A stretch of 48,532 nucleotides of DNA. Source: Bacteroides sp. 43_108 (GTDB taxonomy: Bacteria; Bacteroidota; Bacteroidia; Bacteroidales; Bacteroidaceae). Numbering within the stretch: position 1 is the stretch's first letter; the number at the start of each line of letters is the position of its first letter. The position numbers and the translations under genes are program-made. The notes under the pieces were generated by a model, which worked only from the letters and a program-made list of their open reading frames with translations, did not search any database and was not told where the DNA came from. This document shows, in pieces, positions 24,456 to 31,753 of the stretch. The stretch lies in assembly GCA_001915545.1 (NCBI GenBank), contig MNQS01000012.1, forward strand, positions 1 through 48,532, read 5' to 3'.

Positions 24456-25211
24456 TTATTTTAATTTCAAAACCTCTTGTGCTAAAGCCATATAATCTTT
24501 GGCTCCATTGCAGTTCTTATTGTACTCAAAGACGTTCTTTCCCTTTATAGGAGCTTCGGCCAGTGCCACATTGTCCCGTACAATCGTTTTGAACACTTTG
24601 TCACAGAAAGAGTCATTGATAATTTCAGCTACGCTCTTGTTGAGTGTCTTGCGCTTGTCAAACTGGGTAATAACAATGCCACCAATACTCAGGTTCGGGT
24701 TCAGGCGTTCCTTGACAATCTCAATTACGCTTGTAATCTTCGCCATTCCGCGCATGGCGAGGAATTGTGCCTGCACCGGAATAATCAGAAGGTCCGCTGT
24801 GGTAAGGGCATTGAGTGTCAGCAAGCCCAGTGAAGGTGGACAGTCAATCAGGATGTAGTCAAACTTCCGACTGTCAAGCAATTTCGCAATCAGGCCTTTC
24901 AGTATCAACTCACGTCCCGGCTCGTTTATCAGTTCGGATTCTGCCGCCGACAGGTCGAGACAGGACGGCACAACAGCAAGTCCGTTCTCCAGTTCGATAA
25001 CCGGTAAGGGATATTCACCTCTCATTGCCCCATACACCGTTTGTTCTTCCTCAATGGAGAGACCACACGATTCTGTAAGATTTGCCTGCCCGTCCATGTC
25101 GATAGCCAGTACACGCTTTTTCTTCTGTCGCAAAGCAGCGGCAAGATTGATGGTGGTAGTTGTCTTGCCAACCCCACCCTTATGATTCAAAACAGCTATA
25201 ATTTTTGTCAT
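24456..25211 (-). CDS. parA: ParA/Soj-type partition ATPase
   Basis: The product is 251 aa. It has the deviant Walker A KGGVGKTTT at residues 11-19, DMDGQANLTESCG, and Walker B YILIDCPPSLGLLTLNAL. ParA ATPases bind non-specific DNA as ATP dimers and move or position cargo complexes carrying the partner protein. It forms an operon with the downstream RHH gene. A promoter -7 box, TATCTTTG on the minus strand (25236-25243), lies 25 bp upstream of the start and abuts the TAGTA/TACTA array, so its partner could repress it. The role is probably stability of the excised circular intermediate. Confidence 0.94.
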   Translation of the reverse strand: MTKIIAVLNHKGGVGKTTTTINLAAALRQKKKRVLAIDMDGQANLTESCGLSIEEEQTVYGAMRGEYPLPVIELENGLAVVPSCLDLSAAESELINEPGRELILKGLIAKLLDSRKFDYILIDCPPSLGLLTLNALTTADLLIIPVQAQFLAMRGMAKITSVIEIVKERLNPNLSIGGIVITQFDKRKTLNKSVAEIINDSFCDKVFKTIVRDNVALAEAPIKGKNVFEYNKNCNGAKDYMALAQEVLKLK

Positions 25212-25235
25212 AATTTGATGTCTTTATATGCGATA

Positions 25236-25436
25236 CAAAGATAATACTATTCTTAGTAAATACTATAATTAGTATATACTATTTTACTAAAAAAAGTATT
25301 TTAGTATTTACTACTATACTAAAATACTAATAAACTAAATGTAGTAAGTACTACTTTCAGTAATAGCTAACTTACTAACTTCCTACTTTACTATAATTAG
25401 TAAATACTACATTTAGTATTTGTTGTTGTTCAATAC
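25236..25436 (-). repeat. TAGTA/TACTA array: candidate centromere and operator of parA
   Basis: About 200 bp of A/T-rich DNA holds 6 copies of TAGTA and 13 of TACTA, many forming inverted pairs such as TTAGTAAATACTA and TAGTATTTACTA, at irregular spacing. The array starts at the parA -7 box (25236-25243 on the minus strand) and ends before the ssb stop. Ribbon-helix-helix partition proteins bind short A/T-rich direct and inverted repeats of this kind, and the partner gene sits two genes down. I infer a combined centromere and parA operator. It is not CRISPR-like: the units are 5-13 bp and have no unique spacers. Confidence 0.8.
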
Positions 25437-25449
25437 TATATGCACATCA

Positions 25450-25863
25450 TCAGAACGGCAAGTCTTCCTTGTCCTCTTGCGGCATAGCTACCGGTGGTAC
25501 AGGTGCATTGCTTGCGGCATCCGTCGGACTCTCTGCTTCTGAAGTTGTACCCTCACGCTTTCCGGTATTGATGAACTCCAATGCGTCTGCCGTAATGGAT
25601 AGTTGAATCTGACAGTTTTCATCCTTATCCTTCCACAGTGAAGCCGAAAGTGTCCCTTCAATGAGCAGTAACCGTCCTTTGGTAAGATATTCGGATAGTC
25701 GAATATGGTTCTCTTTCTTACTCCGTACCCTTACCCAAGTAGTGATGCTGTTTCCATGTGAATAGTCATCTACCGCAATATCAAATGCAATGAATGAACC
25801 GTGTGCTCCAGTAATAACCTGGCAATCCTTGCCAATGCGACCAATTGTGTGAACGTATAACAT
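25450..25863 (-). CDS. ssb: Single-stranded DNA-binding protein
   Basis: The product is 137 aa. An OB-fold occupies residues 1-105 (MLYVHTIGRIGKDCQVI...TTWVRVRSKKENHIRLSEYLTKGRLLLIEG), followed by a Pro/Ala-rich linker and the acidic tip EDKEDLPF. This tip is the SSB protein-interaction tail. Element-encoded SSB coats the transferred strand in the recipient or supports replication of the excised form. It points toward the array and parA, so read-through into parA is possible. Length is slightly shorter than chromosomal SSB. Confidence 0.94.
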   Translation of the reverse strand: MLYVHTIGRIGKDCQVITGAHGSFIAFDIAVDDYSHGNSITTWVRVRSKKENHIRLSEYLTKGRLLLIEGTLSASLWKDKDENCQIQLSITADALEFINTGKREGTTSEAESPTDAASNAPVPPVAMPQEDKEDLPF

Positions 25864-26645
25864 AATAAATTCTTTTTGTGGCAGGTGGTTAATCCTACCG
25901 TTACCTTAGTTTATAAATATTCTTTATTTCCCTCTGTTTGGCCTGTTTGCGACCTCCGGGATGATTTTTTCTGCATCCAAAGGCGGCAGGAACAATCTGG
26001 CAAGGCTGAAGAGGAAAAATACGCTCACCAGCGGAGAGGAAGATTTTTGCGCTTCACTTGCGGCTGAATGCCGGCATTGACATGACTGGGACTGGCGATT
26101 ACCTTTGCGGAAAAATTCAATCCACGGCAGGTTGCACGGCAGCAGAAAAGCGATAAATAGAAGTATATAAAAAAGGAATAGAAAACGCTAAAGCAGGGAA
26201 TAATAAAACAGGAGAACGGACATGCAGGACTAAGATCCAAAGACTACCTTGAAACTGTGAATAGTGATATAGTTATATCATTCCGCAATTTCAAGTCTGT
26301 TCGTGTACCCTTTGAAAAATAACTTGACGCACTTTATGTAACGCGCTACACAAAGCGTGTCAGATTTTTCTTGTAGCAGGCTATCAGTCCTTATACAAAG
26401 GGATATAGAAAAAAATTATAAAAGTAACCGACAATAGCTAACGTCAAATACCCCTTGCTCCAATGACCTGATTAGACTATTAAGTCCATAATCACTTATA
26501 TGTTCATGGATACACACGACGGCCATACAGATAATGACCGCTATTAATACAAAGTATCCGGATAGGGATTTACGCAGCAATGGAGCTTTGCGAATATTTT
26601 ATGGTATTCTACTTATCAATATGATATGTACTATAAATAAAATTT
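25864..26645. other. Long non-coding region between ssb and the TetR gene
   Basis: About 780 bp without a convincing gene. The first 370 bp probably form the ssb leader. It begins TTTATTTCCCTCTGTT like the duplicated leaders, but the rest does not align well to them, so I do not call it a third copy. It contains a mixed G/C-rich stretch (about 25978-26150). Further on is the inverted repeat TGATATA-GT-TATATCA (26265-26280). An open frame at 26534-26719 on the plus strand has no codon character or start context. A boundary between modules, possibly an old insertion point of the T6SS cargo, is plausible here. Confidence 0.5.
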
Positions 26646-27422
26646 TTAGCTTTCCTTTGAAAGTTCTCGTGAATTTCTATGGCTATTTGAAAGTAACATT
26701 TTTAAGTCATTTTTATTGATGCCCATGTATTTACATATTTTAAACTCACTTATGCCGTCTGATAACATTTCTTGAGCTGCTTTTCTATTCCTTTCATACG
26801 CTTCCAGTTTGTCAAAAATGGCATCTGTTAGAAAATCTATCCATTCGAAAAAGACCTTTTCCCCTTCTTGAGTACTAAAATCTATTGTACAGGTTTTCGC
26901 ACACCTCCTATGAAGTATCAGATAATAAATTCCTCCAATCAGATTCGCCATAATAGCTTTAATATTGATTTTCGCCGGTTTAAACAGATTGTCATAAAAC
27001 GCAATCAAATTTAGATTCATAATATCCCGTGTTTCTGCTGTTCTCTTTGTCGTTTCATTAATAACCGACATTTCATAAAGTAACAACTTTTGCATTACAG
27101 TGTTATCAGACAAGTTCCTATAAAGGGTCTTGAATGTTTCCGCAAAAAACTTTTTAGGTCCCAATATGTTCAGGCTGGAAACGTCAATAGTATCATTGAT
27201 CCAGAAATCATACTGCTTGGCAAGCCTGTCGTAAAGGTTTTCCATTGAGCCGTATCTTCTATAAAACACATTAGCTTCTATGTTTGCAGCTTTCATCAAT
27301 GCACTCAAATTGACATTACCAAAACCATATTCAGCTACAAGCTTTTCAAGTTCGGATATTACCTCCTTGTCTATTTGTTCATTTGTCCTCCTATTTCGAG
27401 CTTTCTTTTCTTTCTGTTTCAC
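26646..27422 (-). CDS. TetR/AcrR-family transcriptional regulator
   Basis: The product is 258 aa, read from a GTG start at 27420-27422 because no upstream in-frame ATG exists and the next Met lies inside the DNA-binding domain. The N-terminal TetR domain (about 15-62) has the helix-turn-helix VNLSALMKAANIEANVFYRRYGSMENLYDRLAKQ. The rest is a helical ligand/dimer domain. The C-terminal extension (QEMLSDGISEFKICKYMGINKNDLKMLL, about 215-245) looks like a second short helix-turn-helix, which is unusual for TetR proteins. It lies between the maintenance block and the T6SS and is A/T-rich like the effector pair. I infer control of the element's T6SS or of host T6SS genes. Confidence 0.88.
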   Translation of the reverse strand: MKQKEKKARNRRTNEQIDKEVISELEKLVAEYGFGNVNLSALMKAANIEANVFYRRYGSMENLYDRLAKQYDFWINDTIDVSSLNILGPKKFFAETFKTLYRNLSDNTVMQKLLLYEMSVINETTKRTAETRDIMNLNLIAFYDNLFKPAKINIKAIMANLIGGIYYLILHRRCAKTCTIDFSTQEGEKVFFEWIDFLTDAIFDKLEAYERNRKAAQEMLSDGISEFKICKYMGINKNDLKMLLSNSHRNSRELSKES

Positions 27423-27433
27423 TATTATATAGT
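27421..27433 (-). promoter_or_regulatory. Possible autoregulatory operator of the TetR gene
   Basis: The inverted repeat ACTAT-TAT-ATAGT overlaps the GTG start codon of the TetR gene. Symmetric sites of about this size at a TetR gene's own start are common autoregulatory targets. The arms are short and A/T-rich, so chance occurrence is possible. Confidence 0.35.
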
Positions 27434-27991
27434 ATGTTATAAAAATAAATCTGCAAAAATCAGTAAAAGGAAATATTTTTATTTTAGCTTTCGATAAACT
27501 TCTTCTTTTCTGAATTGACGATAATATCCCAAGGTAGGCTGTAAGTATTTATACAGCTATTCCATTCTCTTTTCATTTGTTTTGATATAGAGCAATTGGG
27601 TCTGTTGCAAATATACATTTTTATGCTTTACAAACAATAGACAGAATATAAAAACTACGTTTACCAATAAATTTGCATTTCAATAATAGACGTATTAATT
27701 TACTTATTTATTGCTATATTATAGGAAAATCTCCAATTTGAAAAAAGAACACTCACTACACGAAGAAAACTTGCTGCACATCTACATTAAATCCCTGATA
27801 GTTTCCGGTTGCGATAAGAGAAGTCAATTTAAATGAGACCCTAATGATTTCATATAAAGAAAACTTCATGTTGGATTATTCATGTGAGAATTATAAGAAT
27901 GAAGAAGCATTATATATCGAAAAATGAAACTCTATTTTTTCTTTGAAAGAGGATGTATTACGTTTTATATTCACTGTGTAATGACATCTTA
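27434..27991. other. A/T-rich non-coding region between the TetR gene and the immunity gene
   Basis: About 560 bp, strongly A/T-rich. There is no long frame. A 27-codon plus-strand frame at 27844-27927 (MISYKENFMLDYSCENYKNEE...) may be chance or the relic of a truncated gene. The region probably holds the TetR promoter on its left and the end of the immunity transcript on its right. Effector/immunity loci are frequent exchange points in these T6SS clusters, and such degraded spacer is expected there. Confidence 0.5.
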
Positions 27992-28564
27992 TTATTTTGT
28001 TGAGAAGTGTTCTTTTACAAAGAATTTCGAAAAGGATAATACATCATCAAAATCATAGAACATATTATAAGTTACGGCTACTAAATAATCAGCTTCCACA
28101 AAAACAAGACACATAACAGGAGCCTCTGATATAATATCAATAATCGCATAGTCCTGTTTTTTTAATTCTTCTATTTTTGAGGTTATGGGGGCATGACTCT
28201 TTATATTAGATAGAATATTGATTTCTATAGAGTAATATTGTATATTTTTCTTTGATTTATTTGGGACTTTAATGAGATAATGCTTACAACAATATCCGAT
28301 CTTAGCCAACTCTGTCTGTTCGTTCACATTATTACAAAAAGCGTTTAAAATAGGAGAGATTATGTATTTATGAGACGAGACAAATAAAGCAGTATCTTTG
28401 GAATTAGTATCCTCATAGACAATATTATTATCCCAACAATAATTGAAATTTTCAAGTACCTTATATGAAAACTTATCAGATATACTATCGCTACAGATTG
28501 CAGCAGCATGAAGATATGCACACATACAAAATATAGTACATAGTATATATTTTATGTTACACAT
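27992..28564 (-). CDS. Probable periplasmic T6SS immunity protein
   Basis: The product is 190 aa with a signal peptide (MCNIKYILCTIFCMCAYLHAAA), so it is secreted to the periplasm. The mature domain is rich in Asn/Tyr/Ile with paired cysteines (YCCKH) and alternating strands (YAIIDIISEAPVMCLVFVEADYLVAVTYNMF). It starts 5 bp after the stop of the upstream gene, which I read as a peptidoglycan-acting effector. A periplasmic partner is what such an effector needs for self-protection. No family is recognised. Both genes are much richer in A/T than the T6SS structural genes, typical of exchangeable cargo. Confidence 0.68.
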   Translation of the reverse strand: MCNIKYILCTIFCMCAYLHAAAICSDSISDKFSYKVLENFNYCWDNNIVYEDTNSKDTALFVSSHKYIISPILNAFCNNVNEQTELAKIGYCCKHYLIKVPNKSKKNIQYYSIEINILSNIKSHAPITSKIEELKKQDYAIIDIISEAPVMCLVFVEADYLVAVTYNMFYDFDDVLSFSKFFVKEHFSTK

Positions 28565-28569
28565 AAATC

Positions 28570-29184
28570 TTATCTCCTTTTTATACTAACTTCTTTATAA
28601 AAATTCGCTTTAATATTGGGTGGAGTAGCATATTCAATTTCTATATAAAGTTTTTTATAAAAAACTAATTCAGAAATTGCACTATCCGCATCAACTTGAG
28701 TTGACCCCGATAATTCTTTTACTTGATCTTTAAACTCACTAAAACTTCCTATTATTTCAACGCACCCTGCTGCTCCCCATCCAATATGAGTAAGATCTTC
28801 AGGACCAGCGTGAATGTAAAAAGTTCCTTTTAGAACTATTGCACCATTATGTTGAGAATATGTATTATGTACCTCATAGGCTTTTTTATATTCTGGTGCA
28901 GGCTGCCTATTGAGCTTATGCAAGCCACTATTAACCCATCCAATTGTTTTATAAGAACTAAAATTTGGTGGGTTATAATACGGCATGAAGCGTAATGCTT
29001 TCCATGTATATTTTACACTTTGACCTTTATCATCAGTACCTTTGATATAGACATAATATACAGGGACTCCATAGAGCTCTATTTTGCTATTCTTATCCAT
29101 ATCACTGCATGGATAAGATTTTGCATAATAGGTATCCCCAGTTTTTGTACCAGAAATAATAATATCCACATCTCGGAGTTTCAT
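28570..29184 (-). CDS. Candidate T6SS effector with L,D-transpeptidase-like active site
   Basis: The product is 204 aa with no signal peptide, as expected of a T6SS-delivered toxin. Residues 121-146 contain YIHAGP with H125, then GWGAAGCVEIIG with C141. The spacing H-x15-C, the Gly-Cys and the strand after it match the YkuD/L,D-transpeptidase active-site loop (His...Ser/Thr-His-Gly-Cys). Here the Ser-His before Gly-Cys is replaced by Ala-Ala. The known T6SS effector Tlde1 uses a related fold to cut or exchange peptidoglycan tetrapeptide stems. The N-terminal 100 residues are beta-rich (DVDIIISGTKTGDTYYAKSYP) and may bind the spike or Hcp. It lies downstream of tssC on the same strand, followed at once by a secreted protein. 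The catalytic reading is inference from the motif. Confidence 0.65.
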   Translation of the reverse strand: MKLRDVDIIISGTKTGDTYYAKSYPCSDMDKNSKIELYGVPVYYVYIKGTDDKGQSVKYTWKALRFMPYYNPPNFSSYKTIGWVNSGLHKLNRQPAPEYKKAYEVHNTYSQHNGAIVLKGTFYIHAGPEDLTHIGWGAAGCVEIIGSFSEFKDQVKELSGSTQVDADSAISELVFYKKLYIEIEYATPPNIKANFYKEVSIKRR

Positions 29185-29245
29185 ATAAGTAAAGATTTCA
29201 ATAATAAGACATATAATTTCAGCAACACATGACCCTGATAAATGA

Positions 29246-29279
29246 TTTACAGATGGGCATAACTATGCCCATCTGTAAA
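29246..29279 (-). terminator. Strong hairpin after tssC
   Basis: TTTACAGATGGGCATA and its exact complement TATGCCCATCTGTAAA face each other across a 2-nt gap, a 16-bp perfect inverted repeat, 18 bp past the tssC stop. It would limit transcription from tssB-tssC into the effector/immunity genes. The U-run on the minus strand is imperfect (AAATCATTTAT), so leakage is likely. Confidence 0.85.
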
Positions 29280-29296
29280 TTTAAAATTATTCAATA

Positions 29297-30676
29297 CTAT
29301 TCTTGATGATATTCGCTTTCCCAAATAGCATCTTCCGGATTATCGCCTTTATGACCGGCAAGCTGTATCACGAAGCTTTTTGCCGGGAAATACGGTGTGA
29401 TGTGGATGTCAAGAAGCACACGGTCTTTCTGATTCGGGTCTTGTTCAATCTTCATAACCTTGAAGCGTTCGATGAGTTTGTTCGGTCCCATTACACTATC
29501 GAGGAATTTCACAACCTGACCACGTAAATCTGCTTCCGTGCGAGTAGTCCAATTTTCAAATGCCCGACGGTTCAGGAAGTCAATCAGTACCTTCGTTATA
29601 TAGTCGAATACACGAACTACGGAGTAGGTCTGCAAGCCAAGATTATCTCCATTAAATAATGTCTTGGCGGAGAAAGCCATAACCTTGCTGTACTCGTTCA
29701 CCATCGGCACAAGACCCATACGTTCAAGCTCGGAAATCTCGCTCTTGCGAAGGTCGAAGCGTACACTTTCTACTTCATTAAGTCCACCAAATTTCTTTCC
29801 GGCTACTACCTGAGACATTAAGGTGTTGTATATTTTTCCGGCAAGTGAAGAAGATGGCGGAATATAAAGATTTTCTTCTTCTCCAACGCTTTCCTCTCTT
29901 TGACGACCAAGCAACCAGTTACAGGTCATAATAGTATTCGATTTGAACACATCTCCACTCGTATGATTGGCATTGAAGAATATATCTACTACATCGTCCG
30001 GAGTTTCGAGGTCTTGGAAGTCTGTAACAAGAAAAACCTTGTTCTCGTATGCCATTTTAGACCACTTATCCAAAATGGCATTTGAGCCTATATATCCAGG
30101 AACGACAAGCAAGGAGTAGTTGCGACGCAGGTCAAGACGGTCAAAATTCTGTTTGAGTTCGTTGCTAATGTGGTCAGCGAAAATGGTATTGTCCAAATCC
30201 TGAAGCTGCTCCATGGTCGCATTGACAATGGTGACATTCTTCACCTTATCACTTTCCGTGTTCTTGTAAAAGAACGCAATAGTGCGATATGCGCTTTCAA
30301 GTTCCCGTGTCCTGGCAAGAGCATTCTTCAAGTTATGATTAAGAAGGTTCTCGGCGTTTTCTGCGGTTTCTTTGGCCTTGTCCCGCATTTGTTCGGCAGT
30401 GTCATTCTCACGTAAGAGTTTGAGCCATACGCTTAAGCGATTAACCAAGGCCTTACGTTCATTTTCCCACTGTTCATCCGTGAGGAAGATGTTGCGACGG
30501 GCCTTTCGTGCCGGATTAAGATTGGAATACCCATCTATGATATTTTCAAGAAAAGCGAAGCCACCAAATTCTTTGAGTTTGTCTATTGCCGATGCAGATG
30601 ACTTTTGCGCCTGTTGTGATACGACTTTCTGTGAGGTTGTCGTACTGGCTGTCTGTTGTTGAGTTTCCTGCTTCAT
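29297..30676 (-). CDS. tssC: TssC, contractile sheath large subunit
   Basis: The product is 459 aa. TssC (VipB) assembles with TssB into the T6SS contractile sheath. Typical segments are NYSLLVVPGYIGSNAILDKWSKMAYENKVFLVTDF, FSAKTLFNGDNLGLQTYSVVRVFDYI and the C-terminal PYFPAKSFVIQLAGHKG. An Ala/Gln/Ser-rich flexible N-terminus (residues 1-28) precedes the fold, as in other Bacteroidales TssC. It starts 12 bp after tssB, in one operon. Length is usual for subtype iii. Confidence 0.95.
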   Translation of the reverse strand: MKQETQQQTASTTTSQKVVSQQAQKSSASAIDKLKEFGGFAFLENIIDGYSNLNPARKARRNIFLTDEQWENERKALVNRLSVWLKLLRENDTAEQMRDKAKETAENAENLLNHNLKNALARTRELESAYRTIAFFYKNTESDKVKNVTIVNATMEQLQDLDNTIFADHISNELKQNFDRLDLRRNYSLLVVPGYIGSNAILDKWSKMAYENKVFLVTDFQDLETPDDVVDIFFNANHTSGDVFKSNTIMTCNWLLGRQREESVGEEENLYIPPSSSLAGKIYNTLMSQVVAGKKFGGLNEVESVRFDLRKSEISELERMGLVPMVNEYSKVMAFSAKTLFNGDNLGLQTYSVVRVFDYITKVLIDFLNRRAFENWTTRTEADLRGQVVKFLDSVMGPNKLIERFKVMKIEQDPNQKDRVLLDIHITPYFPAKSFVIQLAGHKGDNPEDAIWESEYHQE

Positions 30677-30688
30677 CTTAGTAAAAGA

Positions 30689-31156
30689 TTAAAGTTCTAC
30701 TTTCTTTTGATTTGCCAGAATCTCCTCGATTGATGATTCAATCACGTCCATAATGGCATTTTTGACTTCCGGATTTTCAAGTGCTTTCTGTAAAGCGCGG
30801 TTGGAAGTAAGCTGGCGAGTTATTCTGACACCCTGCTCTTTCTCAATGTCAAGTTTACTCAAGAAATCACTCTTCTCTTTAATCTTCTTGGCTCCGAAGT
30901 CTCCAAGTCCGGTGAATGTCATGATTTCCTTGATTTCATTACCTTCCGCATCCACGTGGCATAAGTCAACTGTTGGTTCAAAACGTTGGAACACATCTTC
31001 AATGGTTTCCAAACCATACACGCTTTCCGGAGCCGCAGGAGCTTCATCTGTCAGTTTTTGAACTATCAAAGTTCGGTTGGAGGGGATTTCCGCGATGGAT
31101 TCGTTCGCATCGACTTTTACTTCGTTGCCTCCAATTCCATAATTGTAGATTGCCAT
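30689..31156 (-). CDS. tssB: TssB, contractile sheath small subunit
   Basis: The product is 155 aa. It starts MAIYNYGIGGNEVKV and contains FEPTVDLCHVDAEGNEIKEIMTFTGLGDFGAKKI and the helical segment LLSKLDIEKEQGVRITRQL-like (SDFLSKLDIEKEQGVRITRQ), the TssB (VipA) signature in which TssB strands interlace with TssC. It is transcribed divergently from tssE from its own promoter at 31217-31248. As the partner of TssC it must be made in equal amounts, consistent with the two-gene operon. Confidence 0.93.
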   Translation of the reverse strand: MAIYNYGIGGNEVKVDANESIAEIPSNRTLIVQKLTDEAPAAPESVYGLETIEDVFQRFEPTVDLCHVDAEGNEIKEIMTFTGLGDFGAKKIKEKSDFLSKLDIEKEQGVRITRQLTSNRALQKALENPEVKNAIMDVIESSIEEILANQKKVEL

Positions 31157-31216
31157 AGAATTTACTTTTTAATATCATACTTTTTTTATAGCTCTCTTTT
31201 GGTTTTGTGACCGTGC

Positions 31217-31248
31217 GCAATATATGAATTATTTCTGAAACCGTCAAA
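31217..31248 (-). promoter_or_regulatory. Promoter of tssB-tssC
   Basis: Read on the minus strand, TTTG (31248-31245) is followed after exactly 20 nt by TATATTGC (31224-31217), one base off the Bacteroidetes -7 consensus TAnnTTTG. Start of transcription would fall near 31210, giving a leader of about 54 nt. Confidence 0.75.
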
Positions 31249-31264
31249 TTTTTAGGAGCATTTT

Positions 31265-31296
31265 ATTGGCATCTAACAAGGAAAAGAGTATATTTG
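31265..31296 (+). promoter_or_regulatory. Promoter of the tssE operon
   Basis: ATTG (31265-31268) and TATATTTG (31289-31296) are 20 nt apart, matching the Bacteroidetes -33/-7 pair, with the -7 box perfect. Transcription would start near 31303, about 20 nt before the tssE ATG. The divergent tssB promoter is only about 20 bp away, so one bound regulator could control both. Confidence 0.82.
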
Positions 31297-31323
31297 CGAA
31301 ATAGAATAAAATAAAAGAATAGT

Positions 31324-31746
31324 ATGACTTACCTGAAAATGCCATTACAATTGCAATCGGCTGTTGCCAAGAAATTGCAAAGGTGTTCCTATCAGGAATC
31401 GATAGCCCAACACATCATGCTACTGATTCTTTCTCACCATGGGGAAGTTATCGGCCGAGAAGACTTTGGTTCCATGATATGGGACCTTGAGTTCAACCAA
31501 CTTGTGAAAATCAGCGATTGGGAGGAAGGAGTAAAAAACTCCTTAATAAAAACGATAGAGAAATATGAAAAGAGACTACGGAATGTAGATGTGAACGTTA
31601 CCCTTTTGGAAATAGAAGAAGAAAATATAGATAAAGTATCTCATATCCGAAGAAAGGCACAAATAACGGTGACCGGAATAATGGATAGAACCAACGAGAA
31701 ATTCAGTTTTAACACCTCATTATATATAAGCCCTTTATCACAATAA
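31324..31746 (+). CDS. tssE: TssE, baseplate gp25-like protein
   Basis: The product is 140 aa. A GPW/gp25-type fold is suggested by VIGREDFGSMIWDLEFNQLVKISDWEEGVKNSLIKTIEKYEKRLRNVDVNV, including the W-D and EKYEKRL region near the C-terminal third, which in gp25-like proteins starts sheath assembly. It is the first gene of the long plus-strand T6SS operon, 8 bp before tssF. Size and position are as in other Bacteroidales T6SS loci. Confidence 0.9.
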   Translation: MTYLKMPLQLQSAVAKKLQRCSYQESIAQHIMLLILSHHGEVIGREDFGSMIWDLEFNQLVKISDWEEGVKNSLIKTIEKYEKRLRNVDVNVTLLEIEEENIDKVSHIRRKAQITVTGIMDRTNEKFSFNTSLYISPLSQ

Positions 31747-31753
31747 TCGAACT

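Noticed and set aside
25243..25436. CRISPR array
   Set aside because: Units are only 5-13 bp, irregular and without unique spacers; no cas gene nearby.
16754..25863. Relaxase, integrase or attachment site near mobC and the maintenance block
   Set aside because: No HUH/relaxase His cluster, tyrosine recombinase motif or tRNA-end repeat was seen; these must lie outside the window.
25921..26150. Third copy of the duplicated leader upstream of ssb
   Set aside because: Only the first dozen bases agree; the rest does not align convincingly by eye.
26534..26719. 61-aa plus-strand frame as a small gene
   Set aside because: No start signals or protein-like pattern, and it overlaps the 3' end of the TetR gene.
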